A stretch of DNA of 64,000 nt from Auanema rhodensis (Eukaryota; Nematoda; Chromadorea; Rhabditida; Rhabditidae). Shown in pieces: positions 11,837 through 25,198 of the stretch. Each line of letters opens with the position of its first letter. Positions within the stretch are counted from its first letter, which is position 1. The notes below the pieces were generated by a model. The model did no database searches. It was not told where the DNA came from and saw only the letters and a list, made by a program, of their open reading frames with translations. The translations under genes were made by a program, and so were the position numbers. Location: the NCBI GenBank assembly GCA_964057225.1, contig OZ059899.1:6262001-6326000 (forward strand). Direction: 5' to 3'.

Positions 11837-14800
11837 AAAATGATACTTAAATATAAAATAATTCTCGGTTATCATTTTCTAAATTTACCACATTTTTACT
11901 TAAAATCCTCAGAAGTGCAAATCAAAAATAAGGAATTTGGAAAGAAATTATGACAGTGCATAAGCTCTAAAAGATTAAGAAAATCTATTATTAATTTAAT
12001 TTTTTTTCTTTGAAATGCGATGCTAGAAAAGATCATATTTGATATGTGATGTTTCTGCCACAAATCTTTTTTATCAATTCTGAGTCATGTGCATTAACCG
12101 GAATGACCTAATTGATATAAGGAATAAAAAAGATTTATGACTTGTTGGAGGAATGTTTATAATCAATTTTATAGATATTCATACATATATTATGCATGAT
12201 CTTCTAATAAACGAAAATCCAAAAGAAGCGGGTGGTCTGATTACGAGAAGAACAGTTGTTAACAATTCAAACTAGCCGATTAATTGCCAGTACTCGGAGA
12301 TTAGGCGGCACAAGATCAGAGAAAAGCTCAAGATTTATGCAGTGAATTTAAGCTTATAGTAATGGCAGTCTGAGACACAAATAATTGCAAGCGTAGTGAT
12401 ATTAAAGACAAGAACAAGAAAGAAATTGAAGTGAGGGATGAAGTTTGAAGAATATTCTAGAAATTAGTAAATAACATATGTTATTAGAATTAATTAATAA
12501 GCTAGAAATTAATTGAACTGATAAAACTATGAAACAAAAGTGAAACAGCAGTTTAACTTCTGTTTAATTATGAATTTATGAGTCGAAGAATAAAATATGA
12601 TTGATAACAAGTTTCAAGTTAATAGTTAATCTAAGAAACTAATAATAGAACATATTAATAGAATCATTCTTCTAAAAATCGTTTAAATAGACTAATAAGA
12701 AAAATATTGTTGATAATGATTATGATAGTAATTTAAAAGAAAATGATGATGATGGTGCGATGTTGAATTCGTGAAATAATATAACAACACCTGTCTAAAA
12801 ATATTAAACAACATGAAAAATAGATGGAAAAACGTAAAAAAAAAAACAGAAATCATATATATACTATATGATATATGTTATATATTATATGTTACATTAC
12901 TTTTATGAAAAGTATATTCATATATTAATAGTTAGTGCTCCAAAAGCTATTGTATATTTCTGTTTTCAATATATTATTACAATTTTTGTTGTTTAATTTA
13001 TGACTAATAAGTTTTTTTGTTTTTTTGAACTAAAATTGTTTCAATTTTATCTTGTAGCTAAAATATATGAGATTGAACTCTATAACTCTTTAACCTAAAA
13101 AAAGAAATTAAATAACCCAGAAAAACTGATAAAAGCAGTTAATATTCAGGTCTAATTTTCTATGATGAATAAATGATAAGTAAATCTAATCGTTAGGTTC
13201 TGATGAAATAATTGATAAAGAAGAAGGAGATTGAAAAAGATTGAAAAAGAAAAAAAGAATGTTTGAATGAAGAATAAAAGACATTGATAGATGTGCAATA
13301 AAATCGAGAGGAAGTGGTATTACTTATTGTGAATACAAATATGAAAACTGTAATCGTTGTTTTCAATCAGAACAGCTGCTGTCAGTCTGTCATCCAAAAA
13401 CATTTGCCAGATATGCGTCGTACAAGAATTTTAAAGATGTTTTAATGGTCATGATAAGTTGCGGTTATGATCTGCTTATGTTCGGTATCAGATGTGCAAG
13501 TTCTCAAGATAATATATCGAAAAAAATTTATATTCCGAGTCAACACGACGCGAAAAAAATCATTGAGAGAGCTTACTTGCTGATCATCTTCCATACTTAA
13601 CTGGCATTTTAACATCATGTAGTTTGCCGTTTACCTCATAAAAATAAAAATGATTGACATATGATGGAAAAACAAATGTTTCCAACAGGACAAAGTATCT
13701 TAGACAATAAACTTAAAATTTTAAGGAAGGGATTAACGGACCAGCTACCAAAAAAAGTTTTTTCAAAGATTTCAAATGGTCCATGAGCACGAAAGCATTT
13801 TTTGTTTCATTCGATAGCTAAATGAAATATAAATAAAACAAATAGAGATATAGACCAAAAGCTGAAAGCATAAGAATGTCAATGTTTGAAAAACTTTTAA
13901 ACGTTTAGGCAGCCGTATTCATTAGAAAAGGACAGAAAATAATGAAAAACCTCTAAAACAATTCATAATGAACTTATGAACATATACATATATCATCTCT
14001 TTTGTATTCCATTTTTGAGTTTAACAAGAGATTATACATAGTTTGTACATGTGTATGTTTGTCATGAATTGCAATCAAGTATGAGAAACATAATGACAAG
14101 AACTTTTTCATATGTTCAGTTATGATGGTTTTATGATTCTCAAAACTTTCTTATACCATCACATGTTTGTGGAGAGGCGAACAGAACAAGGAAAGAGTAC
14201 GGAGAAACCTGAAAAGTGCATTTCTCAGTCATTTTTTAGTTTTGCGCATCCACGCCATATCGAGAAATCACGTGTGGCTTTGTCTGATTCAAGGTCATTT
14301 CGAACCTAGACGTTTGCAGGGCATTAGCTCTCAATGTCACCCTGCACCGAAATCATTCTCATCATAGTCTTTTGCACAATACACATGCTATAAGCTCGAT
14401 TTTTAGCCATTGAATAACCCATTTATTTGATAAATTTCTTTATTTTTTAAAGGTTATATGCAAAAAATAAATTGTTATTTTGCAAAAGAATATTGCGGAA
14501 ATGGAAATAAATCTGAACTGTTTTTAGTTCATGCAGAATTGTTGCTTTTTTCCAAAGAAAACCAAACATGAAATTCACAATACAACTTGCAGATTAGCGA
14601 CTTAATGAGTAAAACATCAAAATGTGATAACGTGTTATATTATGAAAATCTCAATGTTTTTGCACTTTTATGAATGAAAAATGAATGATCACTGCCATAT
14701 TGTCGTTTTTGAATGTCAAATATTCTTGACAACGTGTGTATGCGTTTGTGAATAATGAAGGTGGATGACATCATGTAAGTATCCTCGTGGCATCATCCGG

Positions 14801-16147
14801 AAGCTCGTAAACGCTGATGAGTTGAACAGATTCTGGCGACAGTCCGACGTGGTGATGTCAACCGGAATGACAAATGTTGCTTTGTGTGAATCAATGACCT
14901 AAACACAAAAACAAAATTCCCTACCGTATTAGCTAGCCAATCTCACAATAGCTCAACATCATTTATCAAATCCATTTGGCATTGTCGTTCAATTGAAAGA
15001 GTAATTAGTATTGTAAACATAGATAAACAAATGCTACATCATTGTGAATAATTAAAAATTCAGCAAATCCATGTTTTCTAAGAGGGCTACAAAGCTAAAA
15101 ATATAAAACGAAAGGAATTATCATCATTTCATGTATGAACTATAAATTGTGGGCTACAAGTTAACCTCTCATCCTGCTTTACGTTTTCTTTCTTTCTTTT
15201 TTATTTTTGATAAGGGAGCTTAAAATAGATTTCATCATAACACTGCATCATTCAATCTATCTGTCATTTTCTGCATTCTCAACTCAGTTTAAGGAAATAA
15301 AAAATAGGAGTAAATTCATCTATAAGAATAACGAATTTGCCATTTCTTATAAATAACTTAACATAGTCTATTACCAATCAAACAAAACCATTTTTATATT
15401 TTAGCCGAATTCAAGCGTAACAACGTCAGTTAATGATTGGATGATAAATCTAGAAATTGAATTTACTTCTTTTTTAAAGTCAATATGTAACAAGATTTTG
15501 CTCAACTTATTCATATTTTACGGCTTTTGTGCGACTTAATGAAATACAGGCAACAATGCAAATAAATATTTTTTAAAAATTAAAAAGTTTTAACATCCCT
15601 CCGAAAAATTATTGTGTATAATACACTGGAGCTCCATTATTTCGAAATTCAACTTCAAATCAAATTCAATAGGAAGAGCTTTTAAAAAGTTTTATCTAGT
15701 TGTGCACAAAATACTTATGCTCATTTCCGCATGAATACATCAGTATTTGACACCAACTTTTCTTATTTTTCAATTGTAAATATCAATATTTGTTCTATAC
15801 TTCTGGATAAATGTATAACTCTTGTTCTGCTCGAATTCGTTGAAAATGTTTCGCAAGATAATAACAAAATCAGAATTTTGAAAGCATAAACTAAATAATA
15901 AATAAACAACAAAAAAGGTATTCACCTTTAATCACACAATCATTTCTTCATTTGAACCCAAAACATAGGATTTTCACCCTAATGTTTCTTTAGCCAATGT
16001 ATTATGGAGAATAAATGTATTGTTAAGAATTTTCTGGAATATTTGTTTGCATTTTATTGACAACAATGACAACGAAGATTTTTTACATGCGATAATTCAA
16101 GAAGTGTGAAAGTGAGAGTAAATGCGAAATTATAATAAGTATCATAG

Positions 16148-17834
16148 TTAGCCTTCTCTTTTGCGGATGTTTCGAGATCCGGATTTCTTTTTAAACTCAA
16201 TGGGACCTTTTACCTATAAAAATATCGTTTCAACATATTGCAACCAGATTGAAACTAACTTTTTTCGTTATAGTCTCAGCTACTTTCTCCTTAAACTCTT
16301 GTCTCGGCTCGAATCGCTCTTCTAACTTCTCTTTAGCTTCGCGCTCAGCTTCTTCCTTTGCTTCAGCTTCGCGATATTTAGCGGTGAGAGGAGATTCATT
16401 GCACACTTCACTAAAAGGGTTTTAATTATTAAAAATAAAAATTTGGTAATCACCCACCTTTCATCTTTAATAACTTTCGTCCATTGTCCAAGAGCTGGAG
16501 CTTCATACTTCTTTCTTCTGATTTCTTCAACTAATTGTGCTCCCGGAGCTTCCGGTTCTATTTTCTTTAAACATAAATAGTAGAAGAGAGCATCACATGA
16601 TGAAAATTACCAAAACGGCACCGTCAACATGTATGACTTGCGATGAAACTTCTTTTTTAACATCCGTAGTGGAATGTTCGATTAAAGGATTGCTTTCTAT
16701 GAATTGTTCTGCAAAAGGCTCTTGTGAAACAGGAGCTGCTTCCTCCGCATCTTCGTCAAGTTCTTCAGATTTTATTCTTATAGTTGATTCTAAACGATTA
16801 TGTTGACATGCAAAAAAAAAAAAATTTACTTTGTCCTGGTTGGAAATGTTGAACTTTAGGTAAATCATTATTAGCGCTTGGGACCAAAATTTGAGGAACT
16901 AGAAATTCGGTATTCTTTTTAAACGGCTCTAGTTTCGGCAAATTTAGTGAATCGAGATCAACTTCAGGCTTTTTTTCAATCTCATGTCTGTGTCTTGGTT
17001 TTCGTTTTTTCTTTTTCTTTTCCGGTCCCGATTCCCCTACAGTGTCGTTGACTTCATCTGGATCTCGTCCATTGAGTATAGCATCATATTGCTCTGAGGT
17101 GAAAAAAGTAGCAGGTTTTGTCCAAGTGGTTTCTACATAAGGATATTAAATTTGTTTTTTAATAAGAAAGGATAACCTCCAGAAGTCATATGGAAATAAT
17201 ACTTTCTACCGTAATCGCCTTCAGCCTCAACCCAAACTTTTCCCTCAAATCGAGCATCATATGCACTCATATCTAAATGCTGTTTTCATATCTAATTCTT
17301 AGAAATTAGGGAAACCTTCGACTTTTGGCACTTTTGTTTCAGGTTCGTCATTACCGGACGAAATTACAGGACCAGCCCTTTTTCCAAGTTCCCAGGCCAT
17401 TGATCTAATATCTTTAAAATTTCTTGGATCGAAAAATGATGCTGTAAAGAAAACTTTATGTGGAAAAAAAATATAGGTGAAATTACTTGATGAAGAACTA
17501 GCTTTGTCATTTTTCATAGAAGCTAGAGCAGAACTTTCCATCAATGCTAGGGTAGAGTTCAAAGATGCTTGCTTAAACGATGGCATTTTTTGAAAATTTC
17601 TAGTCTGCTACTCACTTGTCGTGCATCTCTTTCTTGCTGCTTACTATTTTCCCTAAGCGATCTAGCTAAAGCATTTTTATGACGATCTCCTTTTTCGTGA
17701 AAGTCAATTGATGCTTTATTATCAGCAAACCAGCACTAAAATTGATTAACCTTTACTATAGTACGTCATTAAACAAAACGCACCTTGCATATCTGACAAA
17801 ATTTTTTAGCTTGAGACTTCCATACTTCTGTCAT
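16148..17834 (-). CDS. wbp4: WW domain-binding protein 4 (WBP4/FBP21) homologue, spliceosome-associated
   Basis: Spliced minus-strand gene with seven or more short introns. The first exon begins MTEVWKSQAKKFCQIC and continues after an intron with CWFADNKASIDFHEKG: together the matrin-type U1-like CCHH zinc finger of WBP4. A glutamine/serine-rich helix follows. Then comes one WW domain with both signature Trp (VWVEAEGDYG...YYFH...TTWTKP), a basic KKKKKRKPRHRH stretch, an acidic middle, a charged E/K/R helix and the C-terminus FKKKSGSRNIRKREG, which resembles the end of human WBP4. Length is roughly 400 residues (human 376). The known family role is in the pre-catalytic spliceosome, where the WW domains bind proline-rich splicing factors. 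Human WBP4 has two WW domains; I see one clear copy. The start was chosen because the zinc finger follows it directly. Exon joins between 16390 and 17300 are my reading. Confidence 0.9.
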
Positions 17835-18518
17835 GTTTAATTATAAAATATTTTTATATCTCGTCAAGGTTGAAATACGTTTTTTTCAATATTGAAAAGC
17901 TTAATACTTCCTTATTAATAATTATTTAGGAAAATCTTATAGAGAACAATTCGATTATAACGTTATAATAGATAAAAACGTTCGTTTTCTAAACGAATTT
18001 TATAAGAAAACCATAGTTTTAAAATATTTATAAGACACTCTTCGAATCATAGAAAAAAATTTATAATAGTATGTACAATAGGACATAATTTAAATCATTT
18101 GATTACATCGCAACATTATATGAACCAATTATCAATAGTTAAATAAATACCATCCACCTATTACGGTTTTGGAACACAAAGGAATTCGTACCCATAGTTT
18201 TACATTATGTTTACAAATACGGTAAGTAAAAGTTTAAGTTTTCTACATTATCGGCAAGATTTTTTGTTTAGTTTTCTAACTGGATAGATTATAAATTAGT
18301 TAGAATTTCTTAAATAATATAACGTTTTCCATGCATTGTACTCTTAAATATTAGAATTCATATTACACCAAATAAATCATGGCAACTGATCTATATGGTG
18401 AGTGACAATTATTAGTTTTTCCTAATGATCAAAATGTACAATATGTAAAAAGTAAAATAGTTAGAATAGTTATTACCAGCAATTGAGGAACGATCGATGC
18501 TGTTAGTGATAGCGCACC
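17835..18518. other. Intergenic region between RABL6 and WBP4
   Basis: 684 bases of AT-rich DNA that should hold the WBP4 promoter and the RABL6 3'UTR. No splice acceptor touches the WBP4 ATG. A plus-strand ATG with a strong donor (18379-18397, cut before gtgagtg) is the only coding-like signal, and it is discussed in the findings. Confidence 0.6.
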
Positions 18519-21500
18519 TCATAATGGATCATAATCTTGGTCATCCTGTAAAATTGGTCCTCCAAGAAACTCCTCAAGCGTAATTTGTGGGTTTTTAGAA
18601 GTACTTCCTGCTTTAGCCGATGATTTCTTTTTTAATTTTGTCATGCCATCCTTGCTTTTAGTCTTTCTCTCTGTTCCACTTTCAATAGTTTTCTTTTTTT
18701 TCTTCTTCGGTTTTTCTTCACCCAGAAGATTCTGTAATAAAAAAGGGATTCCATTCATAATCATATTAGCCTACTGGAATGATCATGGGAACAGGTTGAG
18801 GGGCATTAACAATTGGCTTAGAATCTGAAGTTATTGGTAACTTGACTCCGATTTCTTCATCAGATGATTCGACAGTTACTTGAAAATTAATCTATAACAA
18901 CATGAGATACATTTCAACAGAAATTGTGTATGATACCTTTGAACAAGCTGTGCTCTCCTCTTTTCCAAGCCATTCATCTAAATCTTCAGTTGTAAAAGCA
19001 GAACAACTCTCTGTTGGTTCTGTGATGCTATTAACAACAGGCAACTATAATAAGTGATTATTTATGGAATAGAAAACGGTGTAAACAAAGGCAAATTTGG
19101 ATTCTTCTCATTTCGAAGATATAAGAAAGATACAGGGCCAAAATAATAATATACAACTTTGAACAGAATATATAAACGGCTTTCTTTGTATAATTATTGT
19201 TTTAATAACTTTGATTAATTCCAATAATTACTCAGAATTTTTATTATATTTTATTTTATTTTACCTCTTCTGTTATAGGACTGCTCTGAGTAGTATACGT
19301 AATAGGACAGTCTGAATCGGTTCTATCAGGTGTTATGTACTCCTCATTAGATGAATCAGCATTATCACTTTCAAGGTTAACATGGTATGCTAAAAAACAT
19401 GGTAGAGATGTATGATAGAAAACAAACAAACCTGGTGGTGTTACAGATGGTGGAGGAGGTTCATGAAATTTCAAAACAGTACTTTTTTTTACTTTTTTCT
19501 GTTCCACAGCCATTTTAGACATTTTTTCATTAAGATCATCATCCGCATAAAAATCTTCCTCGAAAGTTCGTACCATTGTATTACCGAAATTTTCACTGAA
19601 AAATTCAAATAGAAAATTGAATAAATTATATAACCTACTCATCACTAGCACTAGGACGATGAATGGGTAATGTAGCAGGCCGTTTAGCTTTTTCTAAATT
19701 TTCAGAACTATCTAAGAACTGATTAATACTGTCATCCTCATCCTCATCATCATCAACTCCGAGCATTTCAAATGAATCTTTTCGTGCCTCCTTATTTACA
19801 GGTGACCGTTCTGAAGAGAGGACGACTTTAAAGTATTAAAGCTAATACATTTTCTCACTCGTGATAGTTGAATCAGCTGTTTCAGCTACAGAAGCATCGG
19901 ACGGTTTGCGACTTGTTCTAAAATGCACAATCAGTATACAAACTAAACAGTAAAAATACTTTTCAGGCGACAGATTTTGACCAGGTATTGGCTGTCCCCC
20001 ACCCATTACTCTTCCCGAAGGAGTTACCGAAGAAGCCTTCACTCCTTGGCTTTCGGCCACTTGACGACGTCGTTGAGTTACAGCATCCATAAACTTATCA
20101 TAATCAGCTTCAGGAGTCTCTTGATAGCAATCTAATTCAGTATAACTAGAGATAATTTCAGTCTTATTTCGCTCCAATTGTAATTTTAAAGTATTTCGCT
20201 AAAAAAGAACTATAAAATAATATATTTGTACTTAAACAAACTTGTAAACATAAGAAAGGAATGTTGAAGAATAAATGTACAAGGCGTAATCCAAAAGCAT
20301 TTCTCATCGATGATGCAGTCCACCGTACTCTTGGAGATCCATCGGGCATAGAATTTGATCTAAATATATAAAAACCATTATTTTAAAGTTCAAACAAAAT
20401 ATTATCGTTTATGGCTATTTATATTTGTAAAACTGCTTAAACTATTTGCGATTACTTACATATTTATTGAAAAAAATGTAAAACATATACTCAAATTTGC
20501 TTGACAAAACCCGATTAGTTCATATAATAAAGCATTCTACAAATGAATCGTTACAAATTACGATTCTGGTGGAGGCGGTACTGCAATAACAGAATAATCC
20601 AAAGATTCGCTTTGTCTTTCAATATCAGCGAATTCTGATCTATTTAATCCGCAACAACTACTTATGTCTACATTGCCACCATGAATAAGGTGAAGTTTTG
20701 TTACAATATATACATCACCCCTACAATATGGACACCTTGCATTAGAAAACCCAGTCTCCTGGAATGTGGGATAAATATGTACAAACTGGTATATAAGAAC
20801 ACACCTTCCATATCCGAAATAGGCAACAACAACAAACTAAATGTCCACATTCCAACTTTCGATTACTCCAGTTGGTATCGCATATATTACACATTTCCAC
20901 TGTTAAAGATACTTCAGCAGAAGAAGGTTCATCCCCTTCTTTAGTTATTCCATTTAAATCATTGATAGGCTCGGGTTTGCGCTTTGGAAGCCCTACAGGT
21001 TCAAAGAACAGGCGGCCCAGAGCAACAATGAATATGACAAGTGAAATTGTTTGGTCAACCTACAATTTATCATAGGGGAAAAGCAAAAATGTAACAGAAA
21101 TTACTTTAAGCAAAATCAAGAGAGGGATACCTTTGCCTGCATATTCAGGCAAATAGAACTGAGTTATAACCATAATTGTCACAATTGATTGGAGCAAAGT
21201 CATACATGACAAAGCTAGTGATAAGCTCAAAAGAACACGGTGAGCTCTTCGAGAGGATCTAACAACCCATCCTTTTCCTCTAATTTTACCGGTTCTTACG
21301 TCTATCTGCAAGAAACATCCAAATCCTTGCAAAATTGAAAATATACCAAACCTGTACTCTACCTGCTGATACAAGGTAATGATATAAACAGGCTGACCAA
21401 AATGTAAGAACAAATATTATGGCAGAAAGATGAATAGCTAGTGTACGATCAGTTTCCGCCCAATCAGTTACGGCTATTCCTTTAAGAGTTTGAATTACTC

Positions 21501-22964
21501 GCAAAGTTCAAAGAGCTATGCTCTTGGTCTAATGACGAACCTGGCCAATGAGCAAAAGCAATACCGTACAAACACAGGGCCGAGCCATGTCTTAGAAGAA
21601 AAGACCAAGGTACAGCTGTCAAATTGAATTGATCGTAAGTAAAATAAGGTAGACAGAAACCGCTCATCTAGAAGTTGAATCTCCACATTGAATAGTTAAC
21701 TTTCGGAATCAACACTAAGATCGATAACAGTGCCACCCTATCTTATCTCTGGGAAGAGGTTAACGAAGATAGTGAGAAGAGGAAGAAAACAGTCAGGCAA
21801 TATTGTTATAGTACCAGGCGCAAACAGAAACACTAACATATATAAAGTTCGAACCCGAAAATAGTATTGATTATTTATTCACTTTTGCTCGAATGGAAAA
21901 GTGAGATAGTGAGAAAATGGTTAGTGAGAATAGGCGGAGAAAACTAGAAAAGAGATTGAAACAACAGGTTTCAGTACTTTCCTTTGAAAACAAGCTATTG
22001 AATTGGTGAGTCTCTTTGATGAAAAGAATCTTTTTTTCAAATAACCTCGTAATATTTGTAATTTAATTTCTTTAACTTTCAAGATTTTCTCTATATTTGG
22101 TAAGTGCTAGTTTCGAAACTGATCAGCTATCATGCATGAATAAGTCAAAGTCATAAAAAACTAACTTATTGAATGAATCCACAAAACTATCGCACATCTC
22201 ATCTGTAACCACACGATGGTGACCCATATCTCTTCTGTTAGCAAGGATAATAACCTTAACAGGTGGAGTTATAGTTATAGTTCTCAATTATATATACTGG
22301 GATGGTATCCGGTATATGGTTAATTTCCTTCTGAACATATTCCCAAGTCCATTGCTTCGTTAAATCGAACATTAGAACTATTCCATGAGCACCCTTATAG
22401 ACATCAACAAATCGGGCATCACATATGGCATCTTCGAGTGACTAAAAAAATTAATTTTTTTTTAAATACATTATCAATTAATTACATCCTCAGCAGGAGA
22501 CGAAGAATTATTCTGTGAATTGTTACTAAGCTTGAGCTTATCATTTTTTATCCGTTTTTTGGTACTTTGATCAACTATATCCCATACATCAACTTTAACA
22601 ACATCATCAGTTGCTTTGTAATTCCAGTGTATATTTACAACCTGGATAATTTCAAAATGAAAAGTGAGTTCTACCGTAAAATATACCTGAATCTCTTCTG
22701 TGGGCACGTACTCCTCACAAAATGATAAGCCTTGCAGCCGCTTTAAAAGACATGTTTTGCCTACATTTCGATCGCCGCGTATAACTATTTTCACTAAAGA
22801 AAATTTGAATATTCTTTAATACATAAACACGTACTATTATACTGAACCCCACGAGCATATTTCTTTTGTAATTCATTATCAACTCGTGAAACTCCTGGAG
22901 GCATTACTGGATGAGCAGTGGAATCCTTATCTCCCCCCAACTTTCGTCGAAGCGCAGAAATCAT
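18519..22964 (-). CDS. rabl6: RABL6 (Rab-like GTPase, RBEL1/Parf) homologue
   Basis: N-terminus [11 protein letters not shown], then [10 protein letters not shown] and [20 protein letters not shown], matching human RABL6 almost residue for residue. Visible GTPase elements are the P-loop GDRNVGKT, the switch region [17 protein letters not shown] (the DxxG region is altered, as in the family) and NRRD in the NKxD position. The GTPase-domain tail reads [20 protein letters not shown]. After it comes a long acidic disordered region, a K-rich block (EKPKKKKKK) and a C-terminus [19 protein letters not shown], close to the human LEAFLGG...DYEEL. Mammalian RABL6 is an atypical GTPase linked to cell growth and survival. 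The start lies directly behind tattcag, a likely trans-splice acceptor, 140 bases after the NTMT1 stop. One intron (20360-22165) is 1.8 kb and contains another gene; the others are about 40-60 bases. Confidence 0.92.
20360..22165 (-). other. Long RABL6 intron hosting a nested gene
   Basis: The donor AATAA|gttagt (exon end at 22166) and acceptor tatttag (exon from 20359) join VDSFNK to SNSMPDG in frame and restore the conserved GTPase-domain tail. This intron is some 40 times longer than its neighbours because it carries the RING gene at 20558-21667. Confidence 0.88.
20558..21667 (-). CDS. Multi-pass membrane RING-finger protein (probable E3 ubiquitin ligase), nested in RABL6
   Basis: Five exons with 43-47-base introns give about 310 residues starting [20 protein letters not shown]. 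Four hydrophobic segments are visible at about residues 16-36, 61-88, 113-142 and 150-178 (for example [19 protein letters not shown]). A basic loop ([18 protein letters not shown]-like) separates TM2 and TM3. A C-terminal C3HC4 RING follows at about 214-255: CNIC, ten residues, CGH, LV, CCCC, then CPYC after the last intron. The tail ends [15 protein letters not shown] proteins of this layout are usually membrane-anchored E3 ligases with the RING facing the cytosol. I do not recognise the exact orthologue. The gene lies wholly inside a RABL6 intron on the same strand, so it needs its own promoter or must escape the host transcript. Confidence 0.85.
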
Positions 22965-23104
22965 CTGAATACATAAATTCTGAATAATTTTTAAATTTAT
23001 TGAAAGTAGTAAGGGTGATAAACCCATTAAAGTAAAAAACGTAAACGTGAAGAAATCATGGATATTATTGAGCATTAGTAACAACAAATAACAACATAAT
23101 GCAA
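22965..23104 (-). promoter_or_regulatory. Operon-like intercistronic region NTMT1-RABL6
   Basis: 140 bases separate the NTMT1 stop from the RABL6 ATG on the same strand. The last bases before the ATG read gaatttatgtattcag, a full nematode 3' splice consensus with no matching upstream coding exon. This is what an SL2-type trans-splice site in an operon looks like. Confidence 0.6.
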
Positions 23105-24039
<935 letters not shown>

Positions 24040-24406
24040 TGTAAAGGAAGGGAAAGCAAATGAAGGTTTGCGGGGTATAAGAAGAAACTTCTTCAAATTT
24101 TTCAAAGTATAACAACCTGCCAGAATCTATAAAAAATACAAAAAATATATACAAAAATATATATACATATAATTAGCTAGTATCATGCTTACATAAGTCG
24201 TTCACTTAACATGAAGCTTTATTAAGAAAAGAACGTTCAAGGAAAAATAATCCATAACAAGTAGAAAGCTAAGCGTGGGAATAAGTAACTGACGTTAGTT
24301 TGCGTCCACAATTTTGAAAAAATTCTCTGCATAGAGGTAACTGGTGTCACAAGTTTTGTTATTATCAGCAATGGAATCAACTTAATGTGGTTTCATACCA
24401 CACATA

Positions 24407-25129
24407 ATGGCGTTTTTGCGATCGATACTCGAGAAAATTACTAATATCAATAAGAATAAGGTATATTCTAATATTTTATGATTAAAAAGTACTTTTTTAG
24501 TACCCTGTGCCGCATATTGAAGGAGCTGAACTCGTAGTTGTGGATTCATCAACACTTTGTTGTCCTATTTGTTATAACGTTTATGGAGCTGTGAGTAATA
24601 ATTTATTCAAAACTTTGTTCTAAGAGTTATAGGTTCCTCTAATTCTCTCTTGTGGTCATACCTTCTGTGAAACATGTATAAAAGTTATTACCTCACGTCA
24701 TCACTTAACAGAAAGAGTAAATAATGAATTGGTACAATTATTCAATATTTTTCTGTTATTCTGTATATTTTAGATGTTTTTCTGTCCTCTTTGTCGTGAT
24801 AGATGCTCTTCCAAAAAAATAGTTAAAAACTATGTTATAGAGGATATTTTGAGTAAGCTTGGTGAAATGCCACGAGAGGAAAAGTCTAAAGAATCTGTAC
24901 AAATAGCTACTCTCAGGCTCTCGGTACTTTTTATTTTGAAATAATTTATAATTTATTGATTCAGAAGCAAAGATTGGAAACAAAATGCCAAGAATTGGGA
25001 TCATCTTTAAGCCGTTATAAGAAAATAGCAGAAGACCAGAAATCAAGAGAATTTCGTAATTATTCATTATTTTTTATTTCTTTCATAATGTATATACTTA
25101 TATCCAAATATTTTGGTACGCCTCGATAA
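24407..25129 (+). CDS. Small tail-anchored RING-finger protein
   Basis: Five exons give about 180 residues starting MAFLRSILEKITN. A C3HC4 RING spans about residues 38-82: CPIC, then LSCGHTFCETC, then FFCPLCRDRC. A helical, charged segment likely to form a coiled coil follows (KQRLETKCQELGSS). The protein ends in a single hydrophobic segment SLFFISFIMYILISKYF (about 160-177), four residues before the stop. That layout is typical of tail-anchored E3 ubiquitin ligases on ER or other organelle membranes. The gene is divergent from NTMT1 (368 bases between starts) and ends 70 bases from the stop of the convergent minus-strand gene. I do not recognise the orthologue. Confidence 0.85.
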
Positions 25130-25198
25130 ATTTTTTTAAACTAATTTATTAAAAAAATAACAATCAAATTGATAACAAAGTTAACGAACAAAAAACAA

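Larger units (their letters stand above)
1..16147. other. 16-kb gene-poor region
   Basis: I see no multi-exon gene that I can support here. The stretch is very AT-rich and full of stop codons. Open frames are short and mostly arise from simple repeats such as (CT)n read as Leu-Ser. GC-richer patches occur near 60-190, 2860-3060, 4420-4570, 7390-7490, 9380-9480, 12220-12330, 13360-13620, 14160-14350 and 14750-14905. They could be regulatory elements or isolated small exons of a gene with long introns, like the 5' end of hbl-1 in this same window. None has a recognisable protein match. The region ends at the 3' end of WBP4. Confidence 0.6.

Noticed and set aside
14112-14367. Two overlapping plus-strand open frames near 14.2 kb
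   Set aside because: Different frames of the same patch, neither with convincing splice sites or family similarity.
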